Positions 44,750 through 58,000 of a stretch of 64,000 bases of DNA are shown one piece after another (the first letter of the stretch is position 1; each line of letters begins with the position of its first letter). The translations under genes and the position numbers were made by a program. Below the pieces are notes generated by a model. It was given only the letters and a program-made list of their open reading frames with translations. It was not told where the DNA came from and did no database searches. The stretch comes from Anaspis maculata. Lineage: Eukaryota > Arthropoda > Insecta > Coleoptera > Scraptiidae. Location of the stretch: the NCBI GenBank assembly GCA_949128115.1, contig OX421962.1, positions 103,818,836-103,882,835 of the forward strand, given 5' to 3'.

Positions 44750-45291
44750 ATGGCTCTACATTCAGCAATGAAAGGCAAGCTGATTTCAGTGATCGGCGAC
44801 GAGGTAACAGTCCCATCAGTCGTGCACATTCAAAGCTAATTGTTCAACTTTCAGGATACCTGTGTTGGATTCCTCTTGGGTGGAGTTGGTGAAATCAACA
44901 AGAACAGACACCCGAATTTCTTGGTCGTCGACAAAAGTAAGTTGTAAAATTCTGATACCTGCAGGGCCCAATAACAATTGCAAATTCCAGGCACGGCTGT
45001 CAGTGAAATCGAAGAGTGTTTCAAGCGCTTCATCAAACGCGACGACATCGACATCATCCTGATCAACCAGAACATCGCTGAAATGATCCGACATGTCATC
45101 GACAGCCATAGCCAGCCCGTGCCGGCCGTGTTGGAAATTCCATCCAAAGATCACCCTTACGATGCCAGCAAAGATTCCATCCTGAGACGTGCCAGGGTTA
45201 GTGCTGGAGAGTTGCATTTGTTCGGCAAACTTTTTAATATGTGATTTTTCTTTTGCAGGGAATGTTCAATCCCGAAGATATGTCTACCTAA
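44750..45291 (+). CDS. Vha14-1: V-type proton ATPase subunit F
   Basis: Four exons, 44750-44803, 44855-44936, 44991-45196 and 45259-45291, join in frame to 124 residues, the length of insect subunit F. The protein opens [18 protein letters not shown] and continues [62 protein letters not shown] and [13 protein letters not shown]. Subunit F is part of the central V1 rotor stalk with subunit D and couples ATP hydrolysis to proton pumping across endomembranes and apical membranes. Donors are GTAACA, GTAAGT and GTTAGT; acceptors are TTTCAG, TTCCAG and TTTGCAG. Phases are 0, 1 and 0. The introns are only 51 to 62 bases. All expected regions are present, with no damage. Confidence 0.97.
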
Positions 45292-45664
45292 GGTCGCACT
45301 TTTATTCCACCCTTTACTCGTGTAGTATTATAATCATCGAGTAATTAATGTTGATAGGTACTCTCCAGTGTTTTTATTCTTCATTACGCACCTGTCTTAG
45401 TTATTATTTGAAATTGTAAATACATTCCTTCAATATGATGGTGTAATCGTGTGTAACTGAAAAATAATCAATGCTGATGTAAATAGTTTTTCAATGTTTT
45501 GGTTTATTGGGTCGTATACACCAGCTCCAACCGCACTTTATACAGTAACAATACCAGTAATACCACACAACATCTACGCCCCCGTTTTTTCTAACAATTT
45601 TGATATCACGAATGTTTCATTTTCGATGGATTTATACTATTAATAGTTATTAATTTAATTGTTG
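45292..45664. other. 3' UTR and flank of the V-ATPase F gene
   Basis: AT-rich; no canonical AATAAA follows closely. AAAATAATC near 45462 and similar variants could serve. No other feature is seen. Confidence 0.45.
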
Positions 45665-47690
45665 GGAACTGTTTTTCAGCCTCGTCAGGTCCCTAGGTGG
45701 TTTTTTATGAGCCCAAAAGCTACAATTCACCCGAAAAGCCGTGTACATGGACCTCGTCAGGTTCCTGGGGTTTTTCATGAGCCCAAAAAGCTGTTTTTTC
45801 TTCAGCTGAAAAAGTTGCTATCCAACCGAAAAGCTCTATATGTACATACATGAACCTTGTCAGGTCACTAGTTTTTTTTTTATAAGCCCAAAAAGCTGCA
45901 ATCCATCCAAAAAGCTGTGTACATGGACCTCGTCAGGTTCTTAAATTTTTTAATGAGCCCAAAAAAGCTGTATCTACCCGAAACTCTGTGTACTTGGACC
46001 TCGTCAGACCTCCAGTTTTTTTTTTGAGTCGAAAAAGCTGCAATTCAACCGAAAAGCTGTGTACACAGACTTCGTCAGGTTCCTAGTTTTTTTCATGAGC
46101 CCAAAAAGCTGCATTCACCCGAAAAGCTGTACAGGGTGTTCGCGCGAAAATTCTACCCTTACAACACTGGAGACTTCTCCTTAAAGATAATTTGAAAAAT
46201 TGAAAACAATTACCTATTATATAATTTTTCCCGTAGGCTTCAAATTTGCCCACAATTTTTTTTTAGTATATCGCTAATAGGGTGCAACATCGAAAATTCC
46301 TCAAATTGGACACCTGTATTTTAATATGAAAATCGATTCACTTTTTATCCTGATTATAAATATATAGCACACTTGATAGGTTAGTTAACAAAACACAAGT
46401 GAATAAAATAATGAAGTTTAAAAAAAAAAATCGAAAAATATTTTCTTCATCCAAAAGTCACTCAGTGAATTTTGTATCAATTTCGTAAAATGGATTTTAT
46501 TAGAGTCTGAAACTTTCACCTAACCTAAATCACTCTACAAACTAGGAGAAAAAAATCGATATTTTTAGAAACTTCAGCAAATTTCTTTCTTTCAACAAAT
46601 TTTTCCACATGTATTCAGTTGAAGTGTAATATATTTTTATAATCAGGATAAAAAGCGGAGTCGATTCTCATAATCAAATTCAGGGTGTCCAATTTGAGGA
46701 AAGTTCTCGATGTAACACCCTGTGTAAGCCCTGTGGCACCCTCTGTAAGCCACAGAAAACCACAGAAAATTTTTATGTGTAAATTCGAAGCCTACGGAAA
46801 AAAATATGACAATAGTTTTCAATCTTTTAAGTTATCTTTAAGGGAAGTCTCCAGTGGGGGGTAGAATTTTCGCGCGAACACCCTGTACATGGACCTTGTC
46901 AGATCTTCATTTTTTTCTTGAGCCCAAGAAGCCGCAATTCATCTGAAAAGCTGTGTACATGGACTTCGTCAGGTCCTTAGGTGTTTTCTTTTATGAGCCC
47001 AAGAAGTTGCGATTCATCCGAAAAGCTGTGTACATGGACTTCGTCAGATCCTTGGGCATTTTTTTTTTAGCCCAAAAAAGCCGCAATTCACCCGAAATGC
47101 TGTGTACATGGACCTCCTCAGGTTCCTAGGTTTTTTCATTAGCCCAGAAAGCTGCATCTACCCGAAAAACTGTGTACATGGACCTCGTCAGATCTCCATA
47201 TATTTTTTTTTAACCGAAAAAGCTGCATTCAACCATAAAGCTGTGTGTACCGTCAGGAGCAAAATACTGCATACCTACATCAAAATTTTTTGTCATTAGA
47301 AAAAAAGCGACAAGGTCTTGCTCCATTGCAGTTATGGCCTGACAGAATAAAAGGCTTGGTTCCTGACTTCATGATGGATGTACTATGTAAGGGCTCCTTC
47401 ATGGCTATGTCACATTTTTGGAGTTGTAAAAATTTTGATGTATGTAATACAGTGCTCCTCATAGTACATAGACCTCGTCAGGTTCCTATGTTTTTCTAAA
47501 GTCCAAAAAGTTGCATCTACTCGAAAAACTATGTACAATTTAACCAAAAAACTGTGTACATGGACCCTGTCAGGTCCCCAGTTTTTTTTATGAGCTCAAA
47601 AAGCTGCAATTCATCCGAAATGCTGTGTACATGAACCTCGTCAGTTTCCTGCTTTTTTTTTTCATGGATCCGGAAAGCTGCAATTCGTTC
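45665..47690. repeat. Minisatellite, unit about 68-80 bp, interrupted
   Basis: Roughly 14 diverged units carry GTGTACATGGACCTCGTCAG, GTTCCTAG, a T-run, ATGAGCCCAAAAAGCTGCAA and CACCCGAAAAGCT. They run from about 45670 to 46131, then from 46886 to 47690, on either side of a foldback element. A non-repeat stretch lies at 47250-47460. There is no coding potential. Confidence 0.85.
46132..46885. mobile_element. Foldback element inserted in the minisatellite, TA duplication
   Basis: It begins CAGGGTGTTCGCGCGAAAAT and ends with its complement, flanked by TA at 46130-46131 and 46886-46887. Removing it and one TA restores a minisatellite unit (GAAAAGCTGTACATGG). The arms are about 250 bases and each contains a smaller inner unit bounded by CAGGGTGT-type ends (right arm 46684-46725, CAGGGTGTCCAATTTGAGG to TAACACCCTG). 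Confidence 0.85.
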
Positions 47691-48080
47691 GTCACTTTCT
47701 AAGCTTGTTTTGCCAATGACCCAACATTTTTCCTTTTTTTGCCGTTTTCCTCTATTTTCTCAACTTTTCCTTCTTGTTACCCCCAGTGCTTTTTTTCCAT
47801 TTATGCCAATCAGTTTTTAAAGTTACCACCATCTTACCCACCCAGCACCTCTTTTCGCTCCTCGGTCCCGTTACTGGAAAATCAACAAATAATATTCCTT
47901 CTTTTTACTAATTTTTTTGCCATAACCTTCATTTCTTCATTCAAAATTACAGCTTTTCCTTGTGAAGGCCATCTTGTCTGTTCTATCATTCTTTCTCGCG
48001 TGTTGTTCAAGCTTCTCACCCACCCAGCACCCCAATTCGCTCCGCGGTCCCACAGGAATCATGGAGCTAGAGAATTATTT
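47691..48080. repeat. T-rich repeat, copy 2
   Basis: Shares ACCCACCCAGCACC and CGCTCCTCGGTCCCG phrases, each present twice, with the repeat at 26390-27010. The 168-codon frame here is composition-driven. Confidence 0.5.
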
Positions 48081-49019
48081 TGTTGGTTAGGCTTTAGCTC
48101 CATTAAAAGTGTACCCATGAACCTATATTACTTTCAAAAAATGCTCAAATTACTCGAACTGTTCCTCATCCAACTTCCATTGTCACAAGTGACTTTTTCT
48201 TGCCTACCTATACTGAATAGCATAAATCTGCATCATTCAACATAAAAATTCTTGGCAATATTGTTCTCGTTCATTTAGTTCATATTTTGGTTACTTTCGT
48301 GGGGTATATTGTGGACTTATGTAAGTATAAAAATTGTTTTCAATCGGCCGACGCACGTCGCGATGTTTCGATTTTATTTAAAGTTTTAGTCAGTGGCTAA
48401 AAATAAGTACAACAATATAATAAAAATTCTTATCTTCAATGCTTGACTTCTAATTCGAAAAATTCCAGAATCACCTGGAGATAAGGCCTCACATTTCATG
48501 GTTTTCTAATTAGAATGATGAAGTGTCACTTGTCCAATGCAAGCTGCACATTAGTAAAGATGGGACAAATCCTGATTAGACAAAGTAGACATATTTTTTG
48601 TTTTCAACATCGGTCTAATTACGCGACGAGGCCAGTCACCGGCTCCAGTGACGTACAATTTGGATTGGATTCAAGCAGAAGGAATCGTGATGAAACTGCA
48701 CAAACTAGAGATTCAAACCTATATTTATTCAAAAAAGAGTGATGGCAACAAAGTGTATATAAATACGTACTTAACAATACCGACAATAAATACAAAAAAT
48801 CACAGTTAGTACTAACTTGTTCAAAACAAAAATCAGATCCATATAAAGAGATTCTCAATAAGCACAAGCAAAGTAATAGTAAAAAAAAAGCACAAAAGTT
48901 TAAGTACACATGCAATAATAATAGGGTAGGTATTTCATAAAATACAGCAATATAAAAAATGACTGGGATAACGAGACTCAACTGCAACAGCAACAAGAAT
49001 TTGAAAAGCAATTTAAAAA
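48081..49019 (-). other. 3' UTR of the SLC7 gene and downstream DNA
   Basis: A minus-strand AATAAA (complement at 48724-48729) about 290 bases past the stop codon is a candidate poly(A) signal. Beyond it nothing is recognisable. A 174-codon hydrophobic minus-strand frame overlapping the last exon is an artefact. Confidence 0.5.
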
Positions 49020-52000
49020 TTACTCTTCCAAAACATCTTCGTCTTCGTGAGCAGATACAAAGAGCTTCTGACAAAGCGCCGTGCAATTTCCTGTGAAACA
49101 AAATGCAAAATGTAGTTATTATCAGTTTCACGGCTTTTTTCATTATAGTAATCTATGGAAAAATGTGTTGTGTTGATGCGAATTGATACGATGCTAACTT
49201 GATGCTAACGTCATGCCAGCTAGTTGTCTAGATGTGCTATGTATAATGGACCATTTGTAAGTTGGCACAAGAGTCGAAACAAGACAGGCGCGTGAGTGCA
49301 CTGTGTCCATTTCCCGTACGTGTCTCTTTCATACCTGCTAGGTGTTTTAGTATAAGCTAGAGTTGACTATACTGTGATGAGCATCAGAAAATGGGGTCTC
49401 TGGACAGTGGCCATTTATTCCATTTTCTCTAATACTGCCGCGCTCGGGCATCATATGCTTCAGTGGCCACCACTATCTAACAGCATTAGCGAAGAGCCAC
49501 CTACCGGTAGACACGATTTTCGCCACGTAATCTCGAGCACTTTCACCTCCGGGTACATTACATCGCAATAGTTGACATTATTAATATTATTATTATTATT
49601 TGAAGCACATTCAACAGGAGCATCAATCAACATCAAGTTAGCATGGTACCATTCGCCACAACACAATTTTTCATAGCTTGCTCTAATGAAAAAAAAAACG
49701 TGATATTTATTATAATAATAGTATATTATTCAACAAGCGGGTAACAATTGCTTCTTACTCAGGAGGGTGCAATTAGCCGACACGAGCCTTGGCGAGTGTC
49801 GTAAAGCACCCGAATGAGTAATAGACATTACTCGCGAGTAGAATACGCTTCATCCAGTCTTATTGAAAAATGCAGGCATGTATGCGCGTGATAATGCGTG
49901 CATTATTCAATAGGATTGGATAAATATGTTATTATACATTATATAATTATGTATGTATATTTATAATATCGGTAAGTGTCCCAGAAATAAGTGAAAGGAA
50001 TAAGCCCAAATACCCCCAAGTCATTGATGGAATGAGTTTATGAAGTTTATTTTTCGAAATTCGAAGAAGTATGACCCCTCCGACTCTAAACTTTGGACTT
50101 ACTGGTTGGATATTAGTGACACTCTTGACTACGTAATAATTCAGAACAAATTTTTGGCAACTAACAGCCAAACACCTTACCCCGCTTATGAGTTGATAAT
50201 GGAAAACCAATGGAGCTCAAACCTTGAAGAGCTGTATCTCTTTATGAAATATTTAGAATAGAATGGAACAAAATTGGAGTCGAATTTTTTTGAACCCACT
50301 TCATAGGCACTGGGACAGCTTGTGGTCCATCATTCCGTAATTCTTCCACAGCAGCCTTGCTGTTCAGAATATAAAAAAAAACAAGCCAAGGATTCTACGA
50401 TTTCAAAAGATCTATTATGAAGTTGATTAAACCGATGGCGGTGCGACTTACTCCTAATGTTAATACACAATACATATGTTGAATTTGTATTGAATCGAAT
50501 GAAATGGGGGAAACGAAGAATAAGAGACTGATGATTTAGTCAACCTGATCAAAATCGCATAGTCCCATAGTCTAACCTTCTTTTAAGCGCGGCCCTGGTT
50601 TATGTGCGTGGCTGGCAAGTGGCAAGGCAACTGACAGATGCATGTTATAGTTCATTATGTTCGTATCTATCGCATGCTCGGTTTATTACATTTCAACTTT
50701 TTTCGCAATTTTTCAACTGCTTTTGCGATTAGTAGCTTCCATTTCGCTTGTTTTGGAAAAATTTTACATTTTTCACGACGGACGCGGACCGGACGTTTTG
50801 AAATATACCTAATCTAGGTAGCATGTCAAAAAGCTATCAGCATAGTTTCAGCTTATTCATGAAATATTTATGGAAATAAACACTTATATGGGTACCTCTA
50901 CCACCTACCTATCTCACGGATACTTACGGAAAAACCTCTTTCCTCATCAATAAATTCGAGTTTGCTCAAAAATAAAAGTACCGCCAATCGATATCGTGCT
51001 GCGTGTTTGCAATGTTCGTATCATCCAAATTCCGCGAATAGGTGGTCATTTCTTACGTAAAACGAGGAGTTTTTAATTTTCCGTAGGTACAGGGTGTTCA
51101 CGATAAAATTCACCCCTCTCCAATAGATTCCCCCTCAAGATATTTCGAAGAACTAAAAACTTTTTCTCCACGATTTTTCCCAGGGACCTTAAATCGATCC
51201 TCTAAAAGTTTCTAATTGGTACCGTATACAGGGTGTGATATGTAACTTTTTTATTTTAAATGCAACACCCTATATTTTATTCCGTTATTTGATAAAGCCT
51301 TTTTTTCTGATTACAAATATATATGACACTTATGATTTATTTTGACAAGTAAGTTTTCGGAAAAGTAATAAAATAGGTAGTCAAATAATTTCGTTTCGCG
51401 GCAAGATGGCTTTGGTTTCTCAGTTTACTTAAAAAAAAGTTACTCTTGCAGCATTTTGTCGGCAGAATCCAACTGTGCATCGATAAATGGTCTAATTCGT
51501 TCTTAATACAGGGTGTCGCGTAATTTTCAATTTTTAATTTATTTGACTACCTATTTTATTATTTTTTGACAGCTTCCTTGTCAAAATAAATCATGAATGT
51601 TATATATTTTTGTAATCAGAAAAAAAGGCTTCCTCAAATGACGTAATAAAATATAGGGTGTTGCATTTGAAATAAAAAAGTTACATGTCACACCCTGTAT
51701 ACGGTACCAATTGGAAACTTTTAGACGATCTATTCAAGATCCCTGGGAAAAATCGTTGAGAAAAAGTTTTTAGTTTTTCAAAATATCTCAAAGGGGAATC
51801 TCCTAGAGGGGGGGGGAGTGAATTTTATCGTGAACACCCTGTACGTGCTTATACGTGCACGCTACGGGAAGCATATACCTACCTGTCTCACGGATACTTA
51901 GCCTTACGGAAACCTGTTTCCTAATCAATAAATTCGATTTTGCCAAAACTAAAGTGTCGCGCCAACCGACACTGTGCTACAAGTTTGCAATGTTCGTATC

Positions 52001-55000
52001 ATCCAAATTCCGCGAATAGACGGTCATTTCTTATGTAAAACAAGGAGTTTTAATATAAAGATTAACGGAAATAAATGAAGAATAACAGAATAAGATAACA
52101 ATCAAACATGAAAATAGACGTCTTCATAAAATAAAATAATTTAGTAAAATTACCCATGAACTCTTGGAAGGCTTTTGGCTTGTTCTTCCACGCCACGCCG
52201 AGGTAGTAGAACGGAACTCCAGATAAAGTAATGAGAGCTCCCATGCCGACTTCGACTGGGGCTTCAACGCAAGGCAAGATGATCAAAAACAAACAGATCA
52301 AGACGAACACCACGGGAATGGCAGTGTTGACTCGGATAGGCCTCGACATGTTCGGTCGCTTCCACCTCAGGTACAGCAGCCCAGATACTGATAACATCAC
52401 GAAAAACGATTCGACTATGGTGCAGTACGTTATGAGCTTGTGGATGTCGTTTGTGGACAACATGCACAGAGACAGCAGACACTACGAGAACAACGGTTTT
52501 TTTTTTAAGTTACAATTTAGACATAATTTTTTCAATTATAATTGAAACAATAATTTAATAATTGTAATTGTTCAATACTTACCAAAAAAATTAAAGACGG
52601 GATGGGAGTGAGTCGTTTGATGTTGAGGTGAGACAGCATGGCCGGAAAATGCCCGTTTCTGGCGCCAACGTACAACATTCGAGACGATGCCATGATGTGG
52701 ACGCTTAGACCGCCAAAAGCTGAAATTGCCACCATGGCTGGGACCACCCACGCTGCTTTTCCCAAGATGGTATTTCCAAAAGTCTGAAATTTTCTCTCTA
52801 TACTCGGAGTTTTTCAAAAACCGCCAGCGCCTGCTCATGACTTTTTTCCTATGAACTTTGTGAAAGTTCATATAAATAGAACTTAAATACGCCCAAATAA
52901 ATAGAGATTTTCCAAAATGTCCACTTCTTTATTTGAATGGGGATATCTGAAAAAGTAACCGATTTCGGCAAAGATGATGACGTCTGAGAGAGCATTTCAT
53001 TGGCTTTAAAATGTCACATTGAGTCAGCGTGATCAAGAGCATCAGTAATTTGTAAAAGAAGCAAATTGTTGAAATTCCATTTATTGTCATTATTGTTTAT
53101 TCTTTATTGTTATTGTGTTGTGTTCATCCTGAAAAACTTTTTACCAATACACTGTTCATCGCCGGCTCACCTACCGCAATGGAACCATAATTATGAGTCT
53201 ATTAACCCTTGATAGTATTTGTTGCCATTCTTTGCGTTTGAAAAAAATCTTCAGCAAACGTGCAATCTTCTTCCATTTGAAAAGATTCTTTTACATGTGA
53301 CAGTATTACAGCCTGACTTTAACCAAATTAATTTCGAGCACGTTCTTTTTTCTTGAGCTCTTTCTGGTATCATAATTTTCATAACTACAGCATTTGTTGA
53401 GCAGGTGCACTGCAAGAGGTGTAAAGTTGAGGAGCTTGTGGAGCCAGAGGTCGTAGATTCGATTCCTGCCGTGGGCGGTCAGATTTTTATCTCGAAAACA
53501 AGCTCCTTGATTTATTTGGAATGTTTTGTAAAATCATGAACTCTGGGCACTTTGTTTAAAAAGCCTTTATTATCGCACAAAAATGAGTAGTTTTCCCCCA
53601 GCGACCCTCGACTTTCACTGTCTGACATTTCCCGGCCCACAACATTTTTCATTCTTATCATAACAATTCTTTAGAGCTTGCTAAATGTAAGAGGCGCATA
53701 GCACGTAAAATACGAACGACGGTGCCGACTCCATGCGATGTTAGTGGTCGTTAAAAATCCCTACCCTGTGTTGGGACACAGGGGAGTTCGGCAAAATTTC
53801 CGGTATAGTAGAGGAAAGCATTCACCGGCGTCGGTGATAGGCCTCGTTGCGGAAGTGAGCCTACGTTGAATAAACGAATAAAAAAAAAGTGTAAAATTGC
53901 CAACACCAAATTCAAGTCATTTTTTCACTGTTGCCATCGACCAGGTACTTCAATTTTGGCAGAAATGGATAGGCTGGACTGTTTTTTTTCACTCAGCATG
54001 AGACTGAATATCGAAATGCACGTGGGAGTACCGAAAAATGAGTTCTTTAAGCGAGCGTGAATCGCATAGCCGCATCCATTTTTGGAATAAGACTTGCGCT
54101 TGGGACGCTTACTTTTGAGAATGAGACCTCTGGAACAAAGCATTTTGCGACGTATGTTTATCAAGACTTTTTGCTCAAGGAATCTTACGAGTATATTATG
54201 GCATTCATTTCTGAGATATCCTGCATAAAGAAACAAGTCATAGGCTGGGGCGGTTTTTTGAAAAACACGGTTTTCACAATTTCGGTTTTAAAATATAGGG
54301 TTACCCAGAATTTGGTACTGCAAAAGAAATCCCTAAACGTCCCACTTGATGTGGAGACCTTGGATCCTTGTTTGGATCCATCCGTGCATTCGATTTTGCA
54401 AAATTTGATTTTTTTCATTCGCCAACTTTGAAACTAGCGGTTAGATTTTGTCTAGATCTGACAAATGGGCAGGTAATAAGTCAAACTATATATCTGCGAA
54501 ATCGGAGGCAAGTATTTATAATAATTTAAGAATTATTGATGAAGTAGAATTAGAAAGAAGTCGAACTTTAAAGCGACTTTTTAGGTGGTCATGACATCAA
54601 CTGAGGAGTGTAGAGCAACCTTTCTGGCACTAAATTCTGTAACACCCTATACAATACAGGTGTCCCTGAATAAGGGTTACAAAATTCACTGGGAGATAGA
54701 AAATTGAAAAATAAGGGGACTTTTCCTGGTAAACATACCTTCGCAAACGTATAACAGCGGAGATACAGGCCTTCAAATTTGTTTTTAAAAACCCTTTTTT
54801 TGTCAATTTTTGAACCGTTCAACCGATTTTATTCAAATTTGAACCAAAGTTTACTAAAACAAGTCTCCATTGAACAATAATGACATATTTCATCAAATAT
54901 TTTCAGGGGCGAAGATAATAGAGAATACCCTCCTCCTATTTCTCATACTTTTCACTCCTCTAATTATTTTTGGGAATTGTTCCAATTTTTGAATTCTGCG

Positions 55001-58000
55001 TTCAATTTAGAGAAAAAAGTGACTTTTGCAAAATTTTGATTAGAGGTTTCACTTTCGAGATATTTGGATATGAAACTTTAAAAAACATGTCGAAATCGCC
55101 ACTTTCGAAGGCTTAAAAATTAAATCCACAAAAACTCATTCCTCAACTGAAATAAGTTTTCTAGGTGTTCTAAGTTGATAAACTACCATTTTTTGCTGAG
55201 AAACAAGAAGTTTTCAGGAAACAAAAATTGGGCTCTGGAAAGTAGCGATTTTGAGATGTTTTTCAAAGTTTCAAACCCAAATATCTCGAAAATGAAGCCT
55301 CCAATCAAAATTTTGCTAGAGTTACTTTTTTCTCTAAATTGAACGTAGAATTCAACAATTGGAATCATTCCCAAAAATAATTAAGGGGGTGAAAAATAAG
55401 GGAAAAAATGTTTCCCCTGAAAACAAAATGTTTGGTAAAAAGCGTTATTATTGTTCAATAGAAACTTGTTTTAGTAAGCTTTGGTTTGATTTCGAATGAA
55501 TTTGGTTAAAAATTCATAAGTTACGCAAAAAAGTTTTAAAAAACAACTTTGAAGGCCTGTACCTCCGTTATTATACGTTTGCGAGAGTTTATCAAAAAAA
55601 GTCCCCTTATTTTTCAATTCTCCATGTCCCTGTGAATTCTGTAACCCTTATTCTAGGACACCTGTATGGGCAACCAAACTTACCACAGCAATAGCATCAG
55701 AAGCTATCATGGCGTTCGGCGTTAGCACTGATAAGTACGCCACATTGGCCAACACATAAATCGACGTGACCAACGGCAAAGAGATGTAAATGGCTCTCGG
55801 CAGGTTTCTGGAAACGTTTGTTTGGTTATTTCAAGCTTTGATGAAAACAAAATAGATAACTAGGTACAAAACTTACACATAGGGGTTTTGAAGTTCTTCA
55901 GTCATGAAATTGAGGTAGTTCCTGGAAATGAACTGATTACAAAGTGTTTATGGACAGGGTGGTGGGACACGGTACCATCCAGAATAGGAGAAGATCCCAG
56001 AGTAAAACGCCTTGGCGATTTTCCCCGGATTGGTGTTGGTCCCGGCAAAAGCGTTTTCAAAGTTTTCCACGTTGCCCAGGCCCATCCAGACTATGCCGGC
56101 GAAAACTATCAGGAGCAGAGCGGCGATTTTGCAAAACATGAACACGTTCTGGATTTTGGTCGTCGCTTTCACGTTGAAGCCGTTCAAAAAAGTCAAGAAA
56201 CCTGAAAAATATGTTGCTCATTTAGGTTTCAGTTGAAAACCCTTGAAAACCTTTCAAGTACTTATCGCGGGTTCCACCAAACTTTTATCAACGCGATAAC
56301 TTTATCACTCTGATAGTAACTAAGCAACTGGCCATCCTATTGGCTGGTGCATAGCAACTATCAGCGTGATAGATTTAATCTGCTCTTAAAATTTTGGTGG
56401 AACCCGAGGTTAGAGCCAGTTTCATCAAATTTTTACGAGCGGATCAACTTCATCACGCTGATAGTTGCTATGCACCAGCCAATAGCATGGCCAGTTGCTT
56501 AGTTACTAGAGGAGTAATAAAGTTAATTCGTTCATAAAATGTTGGTGGAACTGAAGGTGAATTGGCAAAATGACTGATACTTTTTTCCCAAAGCCCAAAG
56601 CCATGATATTTGCTTAGATTATGTTGTGATCGTAATAATAGCAGTAGGTGTTGGATAAGAGCTTACAGATTGTGGCAGCAGCTACGAATGTCACAGCTAA
56701 TTCGGGCAAGTCCCCACAGGTCACATGGAAAAAAGGCTGGATCACATATTTTGCAAAAGTTAAACCCATTATAGCATTTGTAGTAGGTCTGAAAACAGAA
56801 ATTTTTCATTACTTTTACGAAAAAAAAATTGTCAAGCATGCCGCAGATACTGCTTATTTTATAGGTCAGGTCAAAATTCAACAGGTCCATAATCGATCAT
56901 AAATGTCTGTTCATGCTGTGATTTTTTTTTATAAATGGTTATTTGAATAAATTTTCCTACTTCGATTTTTTCTTATTTTTTTTCAAATAAATAAATGTAT
57001 AACTTTGAAACAGGTGTTCTGAATTCACTGTAAAAAATGCAGGGCGGCTAAGGGTAGTATGTATGAAGAAGGCCAATCATTGCCCCCCACAGATCAGTCT
57101 AGGTTTCAGAAAAAAAATTTAAAAAAAAGTAGAATCTTGACCATTATAATATATTATTCTTTTACTTCCTTGTTTATTTTTCTAATTTTGATCTTAAAAG
57201 GATGACCCAATTAGAGGAAGGCGTGATCGACGTAATAAAATTCTTCATCCTTCATCATCCTCATCCTTTTATCCTTTTAAGATCAAAACTTGACCATTAT
57301 TTCCGGGAAAACCCGGAACAGTTTTCAAATTTTCCGATTGTAAAAACTGTTGAATAAATTAGGCTTAATTTTGAAATTTGTTGGTGTTTGCTGAAAATGC
57401 ATTTCCTCGAGTCGAGAAAACTCGAAAACCGTTGGGTTCGATCTCGAAAATGATTTCAATATTTTCTCCAACTATAACTTGCAGCATGTCGGCACCTAAA
57501 ATGAGTATTTTGCGAAACTTATCACAGGTCGAGGTTTGCACTACTTAGGTACAGTTTTTTCAGAGAGCTTTGAAGTGAGTTCAGCACCAAACGCGGGTTC
57601 TCTCGGCCAAAGGCCGGGTGAGCGGCCGTCCCGAGTAGTATCGACCAGGAAAAAGTTTGAAAATGTGTAGCGCCCGACCGAAGCGGCTCAGATCAGTGAG
57701 CAAACCGGCGACATAATCCCCAGAATGACAATTTGACAACACAGCGTAGTAGAGTTTAGGTGGAGGTTTAATGTCACCATAAGGACACAAATTTCAACGT
57801 ATACTCCTTTATACCAAGATGACGTCAAACATTAAAAATCAGGGACACCAACAAAACTTGATTTTTTCATGACAAGCTGTGGTTTCTTTCAAGTTTGGAA
57901 TGGATTATATCTATAAAAAAAAGTATGTTCACTTGTACCGTGATTCTAGTCGGCTGTGAGATTTTGTTTTCAAGTTTCCAAATCTGAAATATGGAAAATC

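Noticed and set aside
45665..47690. CRISPR-like array
   Set aside because: The whole unit repeats, with no unique spacers, and the DNA is eukaryotic; it is a minisatellite.
48619..49143. 174-codon hydrophobic minus-strand frame
   Set aside because: Overlaps the last SLC7 exon and 3' UTR in another frame; Leu/Phe richness comes from T-rich DNA.
56663..56890. 75-codon minus-strand frame [13 protein letters not shown]
   Set aside because: It overlaps the true SLC7 exon 3 in the wrong frame.
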